A stretch of DNA of 64,000 nt from assembly GCA_010094025.1 (NCBI GenBank), contig ML991858.1:1-64000 (forward strand), in the 5' to 3' direction. The notes under the pieces were generated by a model. It made no database searches. It saw only the letters and a list, made by a program, of their open reading frames with translations, and was not told where the DNA came from. Both the position numbers and the translations under genes were made by a program. Every line of letters begins with the position of its first letter. The stretch's first letter is position 1. Below are positions 31,969 to 44,585 of the stretch, one piece after another. Origin of the DNA: Viridothelium virens. Lineage: Eukaryota; Ascomycota; Dothideomycetes; Trypetheliales; Trypetheliaceae.

Positions 31969-33839
31969 ATGGAAACTGTAAGATCGACGATTACAGCTGT
32001 CACATCTCCCGTCGTAGATTCTCTCCTACCTTCTAGTAGACCCGCAAAGCCATGGCAAGAAGTTGCGAAAGAAGCACAAGAACATCGAGACCAAACGATA
32101 GCGGCTGTGCAACCTGATATCCCTAATGTACCCGACGAACTGCCTCTGAACGTGACCGCTATTCCAACCCAGCTGCTGACAGCCGAGGAACTCGAGATTA
32201 CAGGGCAAACGGCAGAGCAACTGCTGCCAAAGCTTGCGAGCGGAAAACTTAGTTCTGTCGCCGTGGTTAATGCCTTCTTGCGCCGCGCTGGACTCGCCCA
32301 AAAACTTGTCCGCAGTCCTCCCGAATTGCCAGAAAACCCAACTGACCTGTTCCTATACAGACAAACTGTATCACGGAGCTGCTTCCTCATCGCGCCCTCT
32401 CCCGTGCCGCTTATCTCGACGATTACCTTGCCACTCATGGCCGTCCTATTGGGCCTCTCCACGGCCTTCCCATCTCCGTCAAGGAGCATATCGGCATCCG
32501 CGGACTTGACCTTAACGCAGGCTTCGTCTCCTGCCGTGGCGAGATCGCCTCGCAAACTGCGCATATTCTGCAAATCCTGCACAATGCCGGCGCGGTCTTT
32601 CATGCGCGGACGACGGAACCGCAGACGTTGATGCATCTGGAGACGAGCAGCAACCTCTATGGCGAGACTGTGAACCCGTTCAATCGGGCGTTGACGTGTG
32701 GAGGGAGCTCGGGGGGTGAGGGTGCGCTTCTGGCATTGAAAGGGAGCTGTTTGGGGATCGGGACGGATATCGGTGGCTCAATCAGGAGTCCGGCAGGCAA
32801 TAACGGGGTTTATGGGCTGCGGCCGACGAGTTTCAGGTTACCGATTGATGGCTGGAAGGCAACCATGGCGGGGGCGGAGGCAATTATTCCCGTGATTGGA
32901 CCTTTGAGTAGGAGTCTAGAGGGCCTTAAGATATTCATGACGGTTATCTTAGATGCAAAGCCTTGGCTAAAAGAGCCAAGCCTAGTGCCATTTGGCTGGA
33001 GAGAAGGCTTGCAGGTTGGGTGGTTTGGATGGAGGAGCGAGAAAAGGAGGCTGAAGATTGCGGTGCTATGGGATGACGAGGTCGTGAAACCGCATCCTCC
33101 AGTGACAAGGGCTCTGAATGAGGTAGTCGAGAAGCTAAGGCACAAAGAGGGAATCACCATTGTGGACTGGAAACCGTTCAAACATGACCTAGCTTGGGAT
33201 GTCGTGGCGTCTCTATACTTCTGCGACGGTGCAGCAGATGAGTCCTCTTGCATCAATGCGTCCGGAGAGCCATGGCGTCCACTTTCGAACTTCATCATCA
33301 CAGACAATGCTCATGTGAAAGAGCATACTATCTTTTCTCTCTGGGAATGGACCATTAAACGCGAGGAGTACAAATCCAAATATGCTGAGCTTTGGAATCA
33401 GACAGCATCAAATTACAAAGCACCACTGGAGAGCGTCAAGGATGAGGATGCGACTCACAAGCAAACAGAAGAAGTCTATGAAGAGCTCCGAGACATGGTC
33501 GACGTCATCCTCTGTCCTGTTGGTCCAGGTGCTGCACCTCCGCTTGACTGCGCCAGGTATTGGGGCTATACTTCGCAATGGAATTTGTTGGATTATCCCG
33601 CTGTCGTCTTCCCTGCCATTCAGGCTGACCCAGAGATCGACAAGGCTGACGAGGGGTATATCTCCCGGAATGAGCAGGACGAGTATAACCACAAGCTTTA
33701 CGAGCCGGAGGAATATCGTGATGCACCTGTCTCGCTCCAATTGGTAGCAAGGAGATACGAAGATGAGAAGGTCATGGAGGCATTGGAGATAATCAGGGGA
33801 ACTATCGATTTGCCGTTCTCGAAGGGCTTGTCAGACTGA
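31969..33839 (+). CDS. Amidase-signature family hydrolase
   Basis: Exons 31969-32307 and 32361-33839 (intron GTCCGC...TATACAG, 53 nt, phase 0) give 605 residues. The splice restores TNCITELLPHRALSRAAYLD, a hallmark region of fungal amidases. The catalytic triad is visible: Lys in GLPISVKEH, cis-Ser in CGGSSGGEGALL, and nucleophile Ser in GIGTDIGGSIRSPA. The length and the layout with an N-terminal helical extension match the acetamidase/fatty-acid-amide-hydrolase-like group. The likely reaction is hydrolysis of a primary or fatty amide; the substrate is not predictable. The 5' half of exon 2 has unusually C-rich third positions compared with the 3' half. Confidence 0.92.
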
Positions 33840-34947
33840 CTTTGAAAGCGTCCGAACCTGCATCTTGCTGTGCCAAACGCTTCTCTAGTAAAGGCGTGTA
33901 TGCAGTGAAGCGTTTGTATGTAGTATATTGAACTAGCGCCTAGTCATATTGCCCATCAAGGCCTTGAAGGGACGTGTAAAAATGAGTAAAGGAGACAGGT
34001 AGCAGCCATCGAGACGTTGGAAATTGCTATGGGCCTAACGATCTCACCTGGAGGCGTATACGTAGATGGGACACGTGTTGGGACTCTATAGCAGCTCCCT
34101 GGACATCTAGTACGAGCGGTATGCTGTCCGAATCTCCCAAAGCCCTAATCTTTCTCTGCATGCGTAGGCCTGGCATGCGCAGGCCTGGCATGCTTGCGCG
34201 AAACACCCCAATTGCCTACCCCGTCTTCCCGGTAGTTTTGTTAGCCATCCCTCCTTCCCGAACGCCTCAGTCGCCTCATTGAAGCACTACTCTCGACTGC
34301 ACGATCCACCTACGCCTCAATCATGGCGCGACTAATTCACAGCAGCATGAAGCAGCATCCGATACTGGACGGATTTCTCAGCGCCTCGAGCATGACAGCT
34401 TGCTTGATGATCGTGTTGAGTTTGGGCTACGCCATGACGATCCACCGCATGACGATCCACCGCATGATTCTCTTTGGCGCTGTGCGGACGAGACCGATGA
34501 TGTATGAGGTCATTCTTCGCGGAGGAGTGTTGCGCGACCCCTGTCTGAAGAAGTGAGAGCTGCAACCAGTATAGCGTATCTTGAGCTGCCTCTTAGTTCT
34601 CGCGATCCGGACTTCGTTCCATTGGATCCGAGACTGTCGCGACCGTTCCGCACTTCCGGCTGCGGTAATTATAGCAAGCTTTGCGCCTCTACGCCTCTCC
34701 ACAGGCTAGGCGTATATCAGCTTCTGAACCAGCAGACTGGTTGTTGGCTTGTGTGACACTTGACTACCCATGTTGTTAGACATTGCAGCTTCAAGAAAAG
34801 ACAGTAAGATTGGATCATGATATCTCAAAGCGTATTTTACATCACCCACAGTAGATTGCAGTCTTTGCTTACTTCGTGTCAAATGGAACTGCTTTCAGCT
34901 CATATGATAACATTGGTCTCAATCGAATTGCTTATCGCTTCTGCTCC
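33840..34947. other. Intergenic with short direct repeats
   Basis: About 1.1 kb. Two short duplications are visible: an AGGCCTGGCATGC unit twice at about 34166-34193, and a 15-bp ACGATCCACCGCATG unit twice at 34437-34466. No gene recognised. Confidence 0.6.
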
Positions 34948-36435
34948 ATGTCTTTATTCCATTCAACAGGCCAGTTCTCTGCTGTTTCCATGTGTGAATC
35001 AAGCAGCATACAGTCTCTTGACGTTTCAGGCCCGGCTTTTGAGCTCAAGTTGTCCCCTTTTGACGCGCGGATTCCACCTGTGTATTCCAAGAGAGTTTTA
35101 CTTTTCCCATTGTCAGAAGCAACTCAACAGCACAGGCATAATATCATTGACCTACTTCGCGAGGCTGTACAATCGACCGTTGAAGGATTGCCGTTCCTTG
35201 CAGGTTCAGTAGTGCCTTTCTCGAAGGGGCGACCATGACTTTACCGTCTACATGGCCAGGGCGCTGTACGCCTCGAGGTTTGTGACCTTAGCCACGAGCT
35301 CGACTACGACAAGTTACGAGAAGCGCAATTTGTGAGCTCATTGCTGGATTCCGACAAGATTCGTCCAAAGGCAGAACCTCCTGTCGACGTCTGCCGTTTG
35401 CGCGCCAATTTTGTTGCCAATGGGCTGATTCTAGTCGTTCCCATCGCTCACACCGTCTGCGACGGGCGTGGAATCACTGAAGTTCTCAGCGTCTTTGCGA
35501 AGCACTTTCGCCATCGTTCGAATATTGAGTTCATCTCAAGTGAAGAAAATGCACACACCAAACAGTTCTACAAAGCTGACCGCACAAACGTCCTGTCCAG
35601 CAATGGTGCCTCTGGCACCATCAAGAACCACATGGCCTGGAAAGCGCTTCCACGAACGCCTCATCTCAGTAGCAGTAGTTTCGTACCACCAACCGGCATT
35701 TGCGCAAACTTCAGAATCAGCAGTGACGCGCTGCGCACACTGAAGCTACTGGCATTGCCGCCCAAGCCCATCCTCGCCGACTGCGCATCCCCCTCGACCT
35801 ACATCTTTACACACGACGCCATTTCCGCCCTGCTCTGGTGCAACATCATGCGCGCACGGCGTCAGGCGAACATCCTCGACGAAAACGCCATAGTATACGC
35901 CATCTTCCCCGTCGACTGTCGTGCCCGACTTGGGCTACCAGCACCATACTGCGGTAACGCAGTGTACACGACACGTACTGTGCTTCCTCTCCGCACTCTC
36001 ACACAGCCCATTGCAATGGACGAACATGAGTCTGATCCTCTACAAATCTCAGGCCTCCAAGCTGCCGCTCTTGACATCCGCGCCGCTCTAATACAGGTGA
36101 CAGGTGATGTCTTCCGCGACTTCCTTGGATTCGTGGAGAAAAATGATAGTACGATGGCTATGCATATGGCCGGTTTCGAGGAGTTGGGAAGTTCGAACAT
36201 GCTGCTGACCAGCTACTTCGGATTTGACCATCATGGACTCGACTTCGGCGAGGTGCTGGGTGGGCGAATCGAGGCGTTTCGCATTCCGTCACAGGGCTTG
36301 CTGCCAGGAATGCAGTTTTTGCTGCCACGTCTTCCTGATGGAGGATGCGAGATTGTGATATTTGATTCCAAAGAGGTGGTCGAGGCCTTAGATGCCGATG
36401 CGATCTGGAAACAAATGGCAGTGAGGCAAGGTTGA
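34948..36435 (+). pseudogene. HxxxD acyltransferase (trichothecene acetyltransferase-like) with in-frame TGA
   Basis: One frame runs from the ATG at 34948 (MSLFHSTGQ) to TGA 36433-36435, about 495 codons, and is broken only by TGA at 35236-35238. Before it: LSPFDARIPPVYSKRVLLFPL and VQSTVEGLPFLAGSVVPF; after it: RLHGQGAVRLEVCDLSHELD. Both match PF02458 acyltransferases. The catalytic motif is intact (PIAHTVCDGRG, H-x-x-x-D), and the DFGWG-type motif is replaced by LDFGEVLGG. Such enzymes move acetyl or acyl groups from CoA to alcohols. No intron removes the stop cleanly. TGA followed by C is a leaky context, so low-level readthrough, an allele-specific mutation (CGA to TGA) or a sequencing error are alternatives to a dead gene. 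Confidence 0.8.
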
Positions 36436-38864
36436 AATGCAAAGATATGAGTGTGCTACAGCGGCGAGTGATATCGTTCTGCGGATTGAGCGATGGCCGG
36501 ATGTGGAAACGATCTGAAGTGAAATATTTTTACCTGGATTATGTTTCTGATGCTGCCTTTGAACTACGTCGGAACGACGTACTCATAAAGGATCAGCGAA
36601 ACCTGTCCTGACCGTCCAGCTCGGCTGTAGGGGCTGCCGAAAAACGACGCCAAAATATTTGGTTGCCTTTGCCGTGAGAGATGCCATTGGTATACGAGCT
36701 CGAATCCTACACATACTCAAAATAGCGACGATACGTACTCGTATAATCGGCTCGGCCGCTGAGAACTCGAACTCGAATATGATTAGTGCTTGATCATTGG
36801 AGGATCTTACTGTCTTCTATTCTGGCAAATGAGGCACTAAATTTCTCTAGAAGAGATTGTTCTGGTCACCTTGTGTGCATGAAGAGCGACATAAAGATGA
36901 CGCCCAACAACTCCAAGCTTCTAAAGTGGTCATAACGAGGCAGGAGAAACTACCCACCGCTACAAGTACAAGGCTACGTTCACAACACGCGAGTCATCAT
37001 GAAAGTGCATCAGCTTTTGATTTCAGCTTTACGAATGCCTTAAATTAGCAGTCGAATTGGCAGACATTCGAACCCTTTTGGCGAATAGAAACTAGACAGA
37101 CCCTTGGTGACCTGATGTGAACCCATGCTCACGTACAATGCCATGCACGCCAAGATAGCAAAAAGCACTTCGATGTCTCACTCGGCGTGTGATGAACTCC
37201 CATGCATTCCTGAATATCTGAGACTCTCACACTTGCAGAGTTGCTGCTATTCTTAGCAGATTACCCACAATGTAGACGGTCTAAAAGCGTATTCGGTAAA
37301 GACGAAGTTGAGAATCGCCCGCATGCTTACAGCATATTTAGAGAAACGAAGTCGTGGGGAGCCAGTCAAGTGTAAGAAACCAAGCCTCAGATACTTTGGA
37401 GTGACTCCTTTATGATACCCTCACGTCTGGAGCTACTCACTGTGTGCACCTCCCTATTGATGTTCGTCAAACTGGTTAAGGTGCTTAACTGACGTATAGT
37501 ATGAGTCAGTCTGTGGTCAAGGCCTAAATAGCTGAGTATAGAATTCGTGACCAGACATCAGCATGGCCTCAAATGCCCCACTAGTCGAAAGAGTTAGTCC
37601 ATATATAAGAAACGCTCTTCTTTCGAGCGATCAGCTACGCATTGAAAGCGTTTCGAGACGGATCGGCAGATTCAAGGCTTTAGGCAATGCCCACGAGGAA
37701 GAAATTCGGCATGGGTCAAAGTATGATCTATAGGCTCGGCCAATACCGTACATTACGTCGCGCTTCCCGAAGGCAGAATTTAAACCCTTCAGATCAGCGA
37801 TGCGCCGGTAGTTGGAACAGGACCACAACACATTAGGCATGTCCGGTCAAATGGAACAACTTTAACACAGAGGAGCCATCTTTACTTGATGTAAGCTTAG
37901 CCCTATCCTGAAATGTAGAGCCATGGTGGCTGAAAGAAGGCTGGATTTGCTGTGGTTGAGGCAGCGGGAACGACAGTGAATTTCTCCACGAATTGAACGT
38001 AAGCAGTAGAAGGCAAAATTGCAAACCAAGTCCCCGGAATGTCGACTCTTCTGGAAGTTTCAAGCTTGTTTCTGGATGTCTAAAGTCCAGGCGGTAGCGA
38101 GTTCACGGGTAAAGCACTCAGCACGCGGGCGGATAGTCCGAAAGGAACAGCGTTGGAGGGAATCTGAAGCATCAATAGGCCAAAATGGAAAATCTGCATA
38201 TGCAGGTCTTTAAGATCTTTATGAGAAGCATCTTGATATATTTCTGAGGTGTTGGTCGCGCGTATGTCGGCCGAGATACAGAAAGCCCCTGCGTTTGCCT
38301 AAAAACGGCCGGACGGGGGCAAAGCGCGGGTCGCAAGAGTTGTACGTCCGGAGCAGAGCAGGGGGTTCAGCTTGGCTGGGTCGTATACGCTCATGAAAGG
38401 TCTTATTGATCGATGATGGCGTTCAATGAAATTTTGCCAACGGCCAGGCGCTTTTCGCCGGGCGATGCCACAACGACAAAGATTCCAACAAACTCAGGCT
38501 CGGAGGCTTGCCAAGGCAGCTTCCGTGCATAATGACTCGGCCAGGGCTGGAAATGCTGAGAATCCAATGTCAGTCAAAGCCCTGGGTGTGGTCTAATTTG
38601 CACTGCGGAAGTATTCAGGCTGAAAACCGAGAAGGGTTTATCAAGAGTTGCCATGATCATGGCAGGCATTGCTGAGACTCGCCATTTGCTCCTGCTCACT
38701 CGTAAGTGCTTTGATTTAAGGAAGTACCTCCTTGGACTGCCGAAAACTTGCTGCATGATCAAGACTCCAACCCTCTTTATAAAAGCCTTCGGCACTTGCA
38801 ATCAAGTTGAACCATTTCTTCTGTGAATATCAAATATCCTCCATCATTTTAATGCCCAGTCAAG
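36436..38864. other. Gene-poor stretch (2.4 kb)
   Basis: No frame above 76 codons and no repeat of note. The right end is the promoter of the reductase gene. Confidence 0.6.
38778..38785 (+). promoter_or_regulatory. TATA-box-like site
   Basis: TATAAAAG lies 80 bp upstream of the ATG at 38865, a plausible distance for a core promoter with a leader of about 50 nt. Judged by motif and position only. Confidence 0.45.
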
Positions 38865-39929
38865 ATGGTACAGGCGCAAGCCCTCACGAAGTCCATGCAA
38901 ACGGACGAAGATACCGGCCTTCCGTTGGTCACATTTCAAGAATCTGGGCGAGAGTCACTTGGACCCAGGGATGTTCTCATTCGATTCCTTGCTGCTCCAA
39001 TCAATCCACTCGATATCCTGGTCCTCGCTGATGTCTATACTACCAAGCCGCACCATTACCTTCGTGGTGAGCCGATTATGGGCTATGATGGGGTTGGTGA
39101 GATAGTTCTCCGTGGGGCAGCTGTCAGTGATGTTTCGCCTGGCGATATTGTCATTCCAAGCAAGCTCGGTATGGGAACATGGAGGACACAGGCGGTTGTC
39201 AATGTGGAGTGGGTGCACAAGATTGATCAGCCAAGCAACAATACGTTTGCGGCAATGATGTACAGCACAGTCGCACCAGGCTTCCTCTTGGTCGAAGACA
39301 TGTGCAATCTGAGGCCTGGCGATTGGATTATCCAGAATGCGGCCACATCTGCAATTGCTCAAATGGTTGTCCAATTTGCTCGTTTAAGGAACATACACAC
39401 TATCGGGATTATTCGAGATCGTGATGTAGCAGAGGCTGAATCGGTGAAACAGACTTTGCATCAACTTGGATCAGAAATAGTGTTGACGGAGAGCGAAGTG
39501 GAAGGCAATGCGGAGATCGGGTCCAAGCCTGTCAAGCTAGCATTGGACTGTGTCTCTGGAACTTCTGCGAGGAGACTGGTAGACTTGCTATCGACTGGAG
39601 GAACATTCGTTCAGCTAGGGCTCGTCGCTGAGCGGCAGGGACAGCTTCCTTTGGACGCAACGAACCGTTCCGGTCACACGCCGACTTTCAAAACGTTTCG
39701 CAGCAAACCTCAGATGGCATTAAAATCTCGGGAAGAACAAGCTCACATGTTCAACGGATTTGTCGCTCAATTCAATGCCGGAGAGCTGGTGTTGCCACCG
39801 CTGGGGCTGGAGACAATACTTTGGAATTCGAGGGAGCCAGAGGTCAGCTCTGAAAGGATCGTGAAAGCAGTAAAGCGAGCCCAGAGCGGGAGACTTGGTC
39901 AGAGAAAGCAGGTCATGATCTTCATATAG
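38865..39929 (+). CDS. MECR/ETR1-like 2-enoyl thioester reductase (MDR superfamily)
   Basis: An intronless frame of 354 residues. The N-terminal catalytic domain has APINPLDILVLADVYTTKP, where the Tyr corresponds to the catalytic Tyr of Etr1/MECR, and PIMGYDGVGEIV. The nucleotide-binding domain has GDWIIQNAATSAIAQMVVQFAR and LALDCVSGTSARRLVDLL. There are no zinc ligands, as expected for this subgroup. Mitochondrial Etr1 reduces trans-2-enoyl-ACP in fatty-acid synthesis; here no mitochondrial presequence is visible (MVQAQALTKSMQTDEDTG), so this may be a cytosolic paralog. The lack of introns differs from most genes in the window. A TATA-like site lies upstream. Confidence 0.87.
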   Translation: MVQAQALTKSMQTDEDTGLPLVTFQESGRESLGPRDVLIRFLAAPINPLDILVLADVYTTKPHHYLRGEPIMGYDGVGEIVLRGAAVSDVSPGDIVIPSKLGMGTWRTQAVVNVEWVHKIDQPSNNTFAAMMYSTVAPGFLLVEDMCNLRPGDWIIQNAATSAIAQMVVQFARLRNIHTIGIIRDRDVAEAESVKQTLHQLGSEIVLTESEVEGNAEIGSKPVKLALDCVSGTSARRLVDLLSTGGTFVQLGLVAERQGQLPLDATNRSGHTPTFKTFRSKPQMALKSREEQAHMFNGFVAQFNAGELVLPPLGLETILWNSREPEVSSERIVKAVKRAQSGRLGQRKQVMIFI

Positions 39930-42900
39930 AAATAGATGTAGCGCCCACTTATTTCTTTTTGTTGATGTCTTTCGTTAATTCTGGTATGATGAGAGCTACG
40001 GAAGCGGACGGAAATTAGATGTGGTCAAAGCTGAGGATCCAACAGATTGTCACCATTTTCAACCGCTAGAGATTCATAACTATCATTCGAGACTAGAGAA
40101 GGGAACGCTTTCTTTTACTCTCAGAAGACGACTGTGTTTATCCGCTGACTGTAATCTCTCTGTCTTTGTCAGCGAACACTTGACTCAGAAACCGCGATAT
40201 CTCTATTATCATCCTTCATCCCATTGGTGATCTTCTTGACATGCACCTGAGGTACGCTTACACTAGTCATTAAAGCGAGCGTACGCTTAATAACGTCTAG
40301 CAGATCTGCTAGATGCCAGATGTTTGTCTAATATCTGGTGGGGTCGACCGGGGCCTCCGTCCCCTGGTCTACCACTACTGTGGATATCATTTGGTTTGCA
40401 GCCCATGTAACGGATGTCCACCTACTGATTTGATGTTGTAACAAACAACTGAATGGGTGGTGAAAGCTTATAGATTAAGCTATGGAGGCAAGGATATCTA
40501 TATACGTAGCCAATTCACGAACCTCACTCCTATTCACGTGATAGGATTGCCAATTTCCTCATAAGATTGCCTTCTCACACATCACATGCAACATCATGAT
40601 TGCGCCCAAATCTACAAATGACAGGCGATAAATATCCCCGCATCTGGCGCTGAAATGATCGCAGTGTGCAGTGCATTGTGTTACAGACTTTCCATCAAAG
40701 TAAAAACAATAGCTACTGCAAGGTGAGCAAATAGGCAACGAGATTCTTGGCTAGGGAAGAGATTGCAGCGACGTTGGGACGCCCTCAGCACTCTGCATCA
40801 TCTGAGGTGCAGAGGCTGAGTGGGCGTAGAAGAAGATTGGGCAAAGCTTACGGAGAAAGCGGTTCTGTTCGATCTACCCATGGCTAAATGGAACAGTGAG
40901 TGGCTATGGCCCCCAGTAACGCGGCGATAAGCATTAGAAGACAAAGCGGTTCGTCGTGGTTGGAAAAAGCGATGCAGACCCAGAACGACAACTCTCCAAA
41001 AGCTGTTTTCACATGGACTACGTGGATGAATGGGTCGCATAGATATCCCTGTCGACTTCAAAGGTTGCTTCATCAATGATTAACAGGCGTCAAATTAGGA
41101 AGCTCGCCTATTTTCGTGGAGACAACCCTGCTGCGAGACGCGTAGGCAGAAACATATCACTTTTGCTGCTCCTCTACAAGCCTTATCCTTTCCGCCGAAG
41201 TGTTTCGCCTCGCTTGCATGTGTTCTGATGAGTCTCCGTCCGGGTAGGCATCAAATCAAACCGAAAACAGAGTGCTTTTGCTACGTTACGCGCAAATAGC
41301 GGTAAGTCGGGCCCGCGTTTCTCATGAGGTCACTACATGATGTTCCAATACCTTCGCTAGTTGAGATCAGTAGTAATCCCACTTGACATTAAGGGAGCTC
41401 TCGCACGGGTTAGCGGCTAACCAAATACTACTCTTGCAGCTCTAGTCATCGTCCGATCACCCGTGACGAGGTCACCCACCTTATCTTTATGTTTTCGTAT
41501 GTGAAGAATAGCGTTACTTGGAAAGATGACTTCGAGTGTCGTTACTAGAGAAAGGAAAAGGGAGCTAGGTACCATTGTCCAGTTATGGACGATTCAAACG
41601 TTTGAAAAAAAGGTAAAGTGATCCAGTCTGACGCTCGCAAGACTTGTTCTCCCAGACCCGGTTTTTCCCTTTACTATCTGGCAGTATTCCTACACCCCGT
41701 GGAGGCGATATGTTTGCATTAGAGGAGATGCACAAAGAAAGTGAACCAGTAAGCTATTGACGTTAGTCGCCTTTCTTATCATCAGTCAGAGGCGGACCAT
41801 CTCAATGTTACAGACTTTCCAGGGCAACGGCGTTGATTACAATCTAGTGAATCCCCTCTATTCACGCGAGCACGCCATTGTTATCACATGCGCAATCATT
41901 CTGCTGTTGCCACTACTGCATCTGCCGGTAATACTTTATTTTCATCTCTTGTCAATCCTAACTTGCTTTCCGAGCCAACAGACAAGAAACACGCCGTACC
42001 CGCCCACAGGCGGTCAAGTTAGCGGTAGATATGATGGTAGCTTTGCTCGTTGCATCAGAGTACCGCCTTGAATCTAATGGAATGAGGGAAAAAGACCAAT
42101 TATTAAATAACATCGAGACATATAATCGAACGATTTAGCAAGTCAATCATACTCATAGAGTGGGAACAATGTGGACACTAACGCTGAGGTTTACTCGGAG
42201 TTAAAGGTGACCGGCATGGAGAGCTGAGGGTTGTGGACGCATTTACCTTCGCATTGTCCCCATCTGGCAATCCTATTAGTCTGAAGGCTAAATAGCACGG
42301 CTTTGCTCCGCTTACCAGCAATAGCGATCGTGGCCAGTTCCATCAAATAGATGCATATGCATAGGCGTTTCCAGCGACTTCAGGGGTGTGGAGAGAAACC
42401 AGAAATGAAACTGGGGACTACGCTTACTTTTCTCCGTGAAGGGGACGGCGAGGAGGAAGCTGAATAGGGGATTTTCAGTGCAAAGGGCATTAAACTTTTT
42501 ACGGTAATGGTGGACTCTGACTAAACTATTACAAGCTGTACTTGAGAGTGTTACTTGAATAGAAATCGATAGTACTAGTGGATGGCAACAGGAAATTCTG
42601 GACGGGTCTTGAAAGGTTAAGATCTTGACATGGATCATGTAGAGTACGACTAAGTTGTATTAAGCTTTGATGGGGCAACAAAGAAAAACTTAAAAATTAG
42701 ACATTAAGAATTTGCCATTGTGCTTATCGAAGTCTTGAGGAGCTCTTCTTCGTTGTCCTTAAATAAGACATTGCTGCAGAGGCACTCCCACTGACAGTCG
42801 AGAGCGATATTTGTCGCCTCGTGCAGTGTTCACACTTCTTGATCTTACCCAATCTAGAATATTATAATCGCCTACGGACGTTCATCATCAGAGCTGAGTT

Positions 42901-44585
42901 ATTTTCCGAAGGCAGGGTGAACTTTGAGAATATGCTGGACCCGGTACTCGTCATGCCCCTGTCTCCCAGTCTGGATAGGTGCAGCGCGGCAACGGGAGCG
43001 TCTTTGACTGCTGTACCATGTGTGTGGCGCAGAGTCTACTCGCATGCCCTCTTCAGTAAATATCCCCGAAGACACTATACCCGGCGCCGCCCCAACTAAC
43101 GCGAAGGAGTCTATGTTTGGTCCATTGTGGCACCTGATTTGGAAACTTAACGTGGATGCACGGTGCGGTGGTTCCCAGCAAGCATGTAGGGCTGCAGGAT
43201 TACTGCAAGATCGGGTGAAAGGGATACTAGACCTAGCGGTGGCCCTGCTCCAGATATGCCGACGTGGTTTTCGACAATAATAATCACCCTGCTTCGATGC
43301 CTTAAAGGGCCTTCCGATCAGGAGAATACGTTGCCTACCCCTACTTGAAACCAGAGCCGTGAAGAATTTGAGATGAATGTGTGTCGAAAATCAATATCTC
43401 CGAAGCCTTACCATTCGTAATGTACGGTAAGAAGGGCCACAAGGGCCCATGGACGGTAAGCCAGCAACCCAAGTACTTGATCATGCATCTTTCCTCGTCA
43501 ACATCGTCGCTTTCATCCTTGTACATATGTGAGAAACATGACGGTCACGCCCAAAGCAACCGCCCGAGCCTGCGTCAGAAAGGGCTGAATCGGCTACTTC
43601 TCAATCTTCATCAGCCAAATCACTCATGCTCCTTTTCTCTCCCCCTTCCTCTCTCTTCAAAGTATGCTAGCATACTGATTTCTGAAATAGTCAGCTCGAA
43701 GCCGAATTTCACCGTTTTCTATTCTCATGCTTCTGTAAGCTTGAATACCACCTTCAGCCTTTCTTAGAAATTCTGGAACAAGTACTCTCCTAAGGCTTTC
43801 AACCCATGTAGTATCACGATCCTTATCAAAGAACTCAGACGAGCTGACAAGACAACTCCTTAGATTCTTCATTCTGAGCTCTTAGCATACTTAGTCCAGC
43901 AGCTGCGTCTTCGCCACCGAACACTGCAACACTTGGTTTATCCCCACGGAAGGAATCAGCGGCCCCTTTCAATCGCTCTCCACTTCACCTATTCCCCAGC
44001 TTTCTCGCTACTGAGCTCCCCCCTTGCGATCCGGCATCGCCATCCAATGAATCATCGGGATGTTAACGCCAGAGCAATCCAAACACTGATCCCTGTCGCA
44101 AAAGCTGCGTCACCTTGCAATAGCTCGCAGTCCAAATCTTTGGCCAGTAGCCGGCTCGCTCTTCTATGAAATGTCACGAAGGACTTTCCAGAGTTTGCGA
44201 ACTATAAGAGGGGATGTACTCGAGACCAGCAGCCAAGAAGATATATAAGGAGATGTCCTAAACGAGTCAGTGATTTCAGGACGCTCCTAAGAACCGAGCG
44301 GTTTTGCAGCGGTTTTGCTAGGCTGTAACCCTGTATACTGTGTAGTTGGTGTAAAACTCGTGTGAATGCATCTCTCCCATTGGGAAAAGCATGTATGTTT
44401 GGAGTGACGGAGATACCCAAGTATGAACGGAGAGAAAGCTTATTGGAAAGGAGCTATAATCAGTGATGAGAAGGATGGTACTAAATTGATGCTCCACAAT
44501 CAGGAGAGCGCTAGCTTTGCTCTGAAAGACTGGTAAACTTTTCTGCATTTCCGATTGCTTTTGCGGAGCAGTCCAAGCTTCACCA
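39930..44585. other. Long gene-poor stretch (4.7 kb)
   Basis: Only short frames (up to 128 codons, 43381-43767) without motifs. The part at about 40260-40600 contains palindromes and a TGTTGTAACA start like that of a Copia-type LTR (40434), so an eroded retroelement fragment is possible. Otherwise nothing recognisable. Confidence 0.5.
40296..40313. repeat. 18-bp perfect palindrome
   Basis: TCTAGCAGATCTGCTAGA is self-complementary. Just downstream (40318-40341) CCAGAT and ATCTGG form a second, looped inverted repeat. Possibly remains of a mobile element. Confidence 0.8.

Noticed and set aside
29755-39929. Secondary-metabolite gene cluster (SDR, amidase, acyltransferase, enoyl reductase)
   Set aside because: No polyketide synthase, NRPS, terpene cyclase, P450, transporter or pathway regulator is present, and one member is broken. 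The grouping looks accidental.
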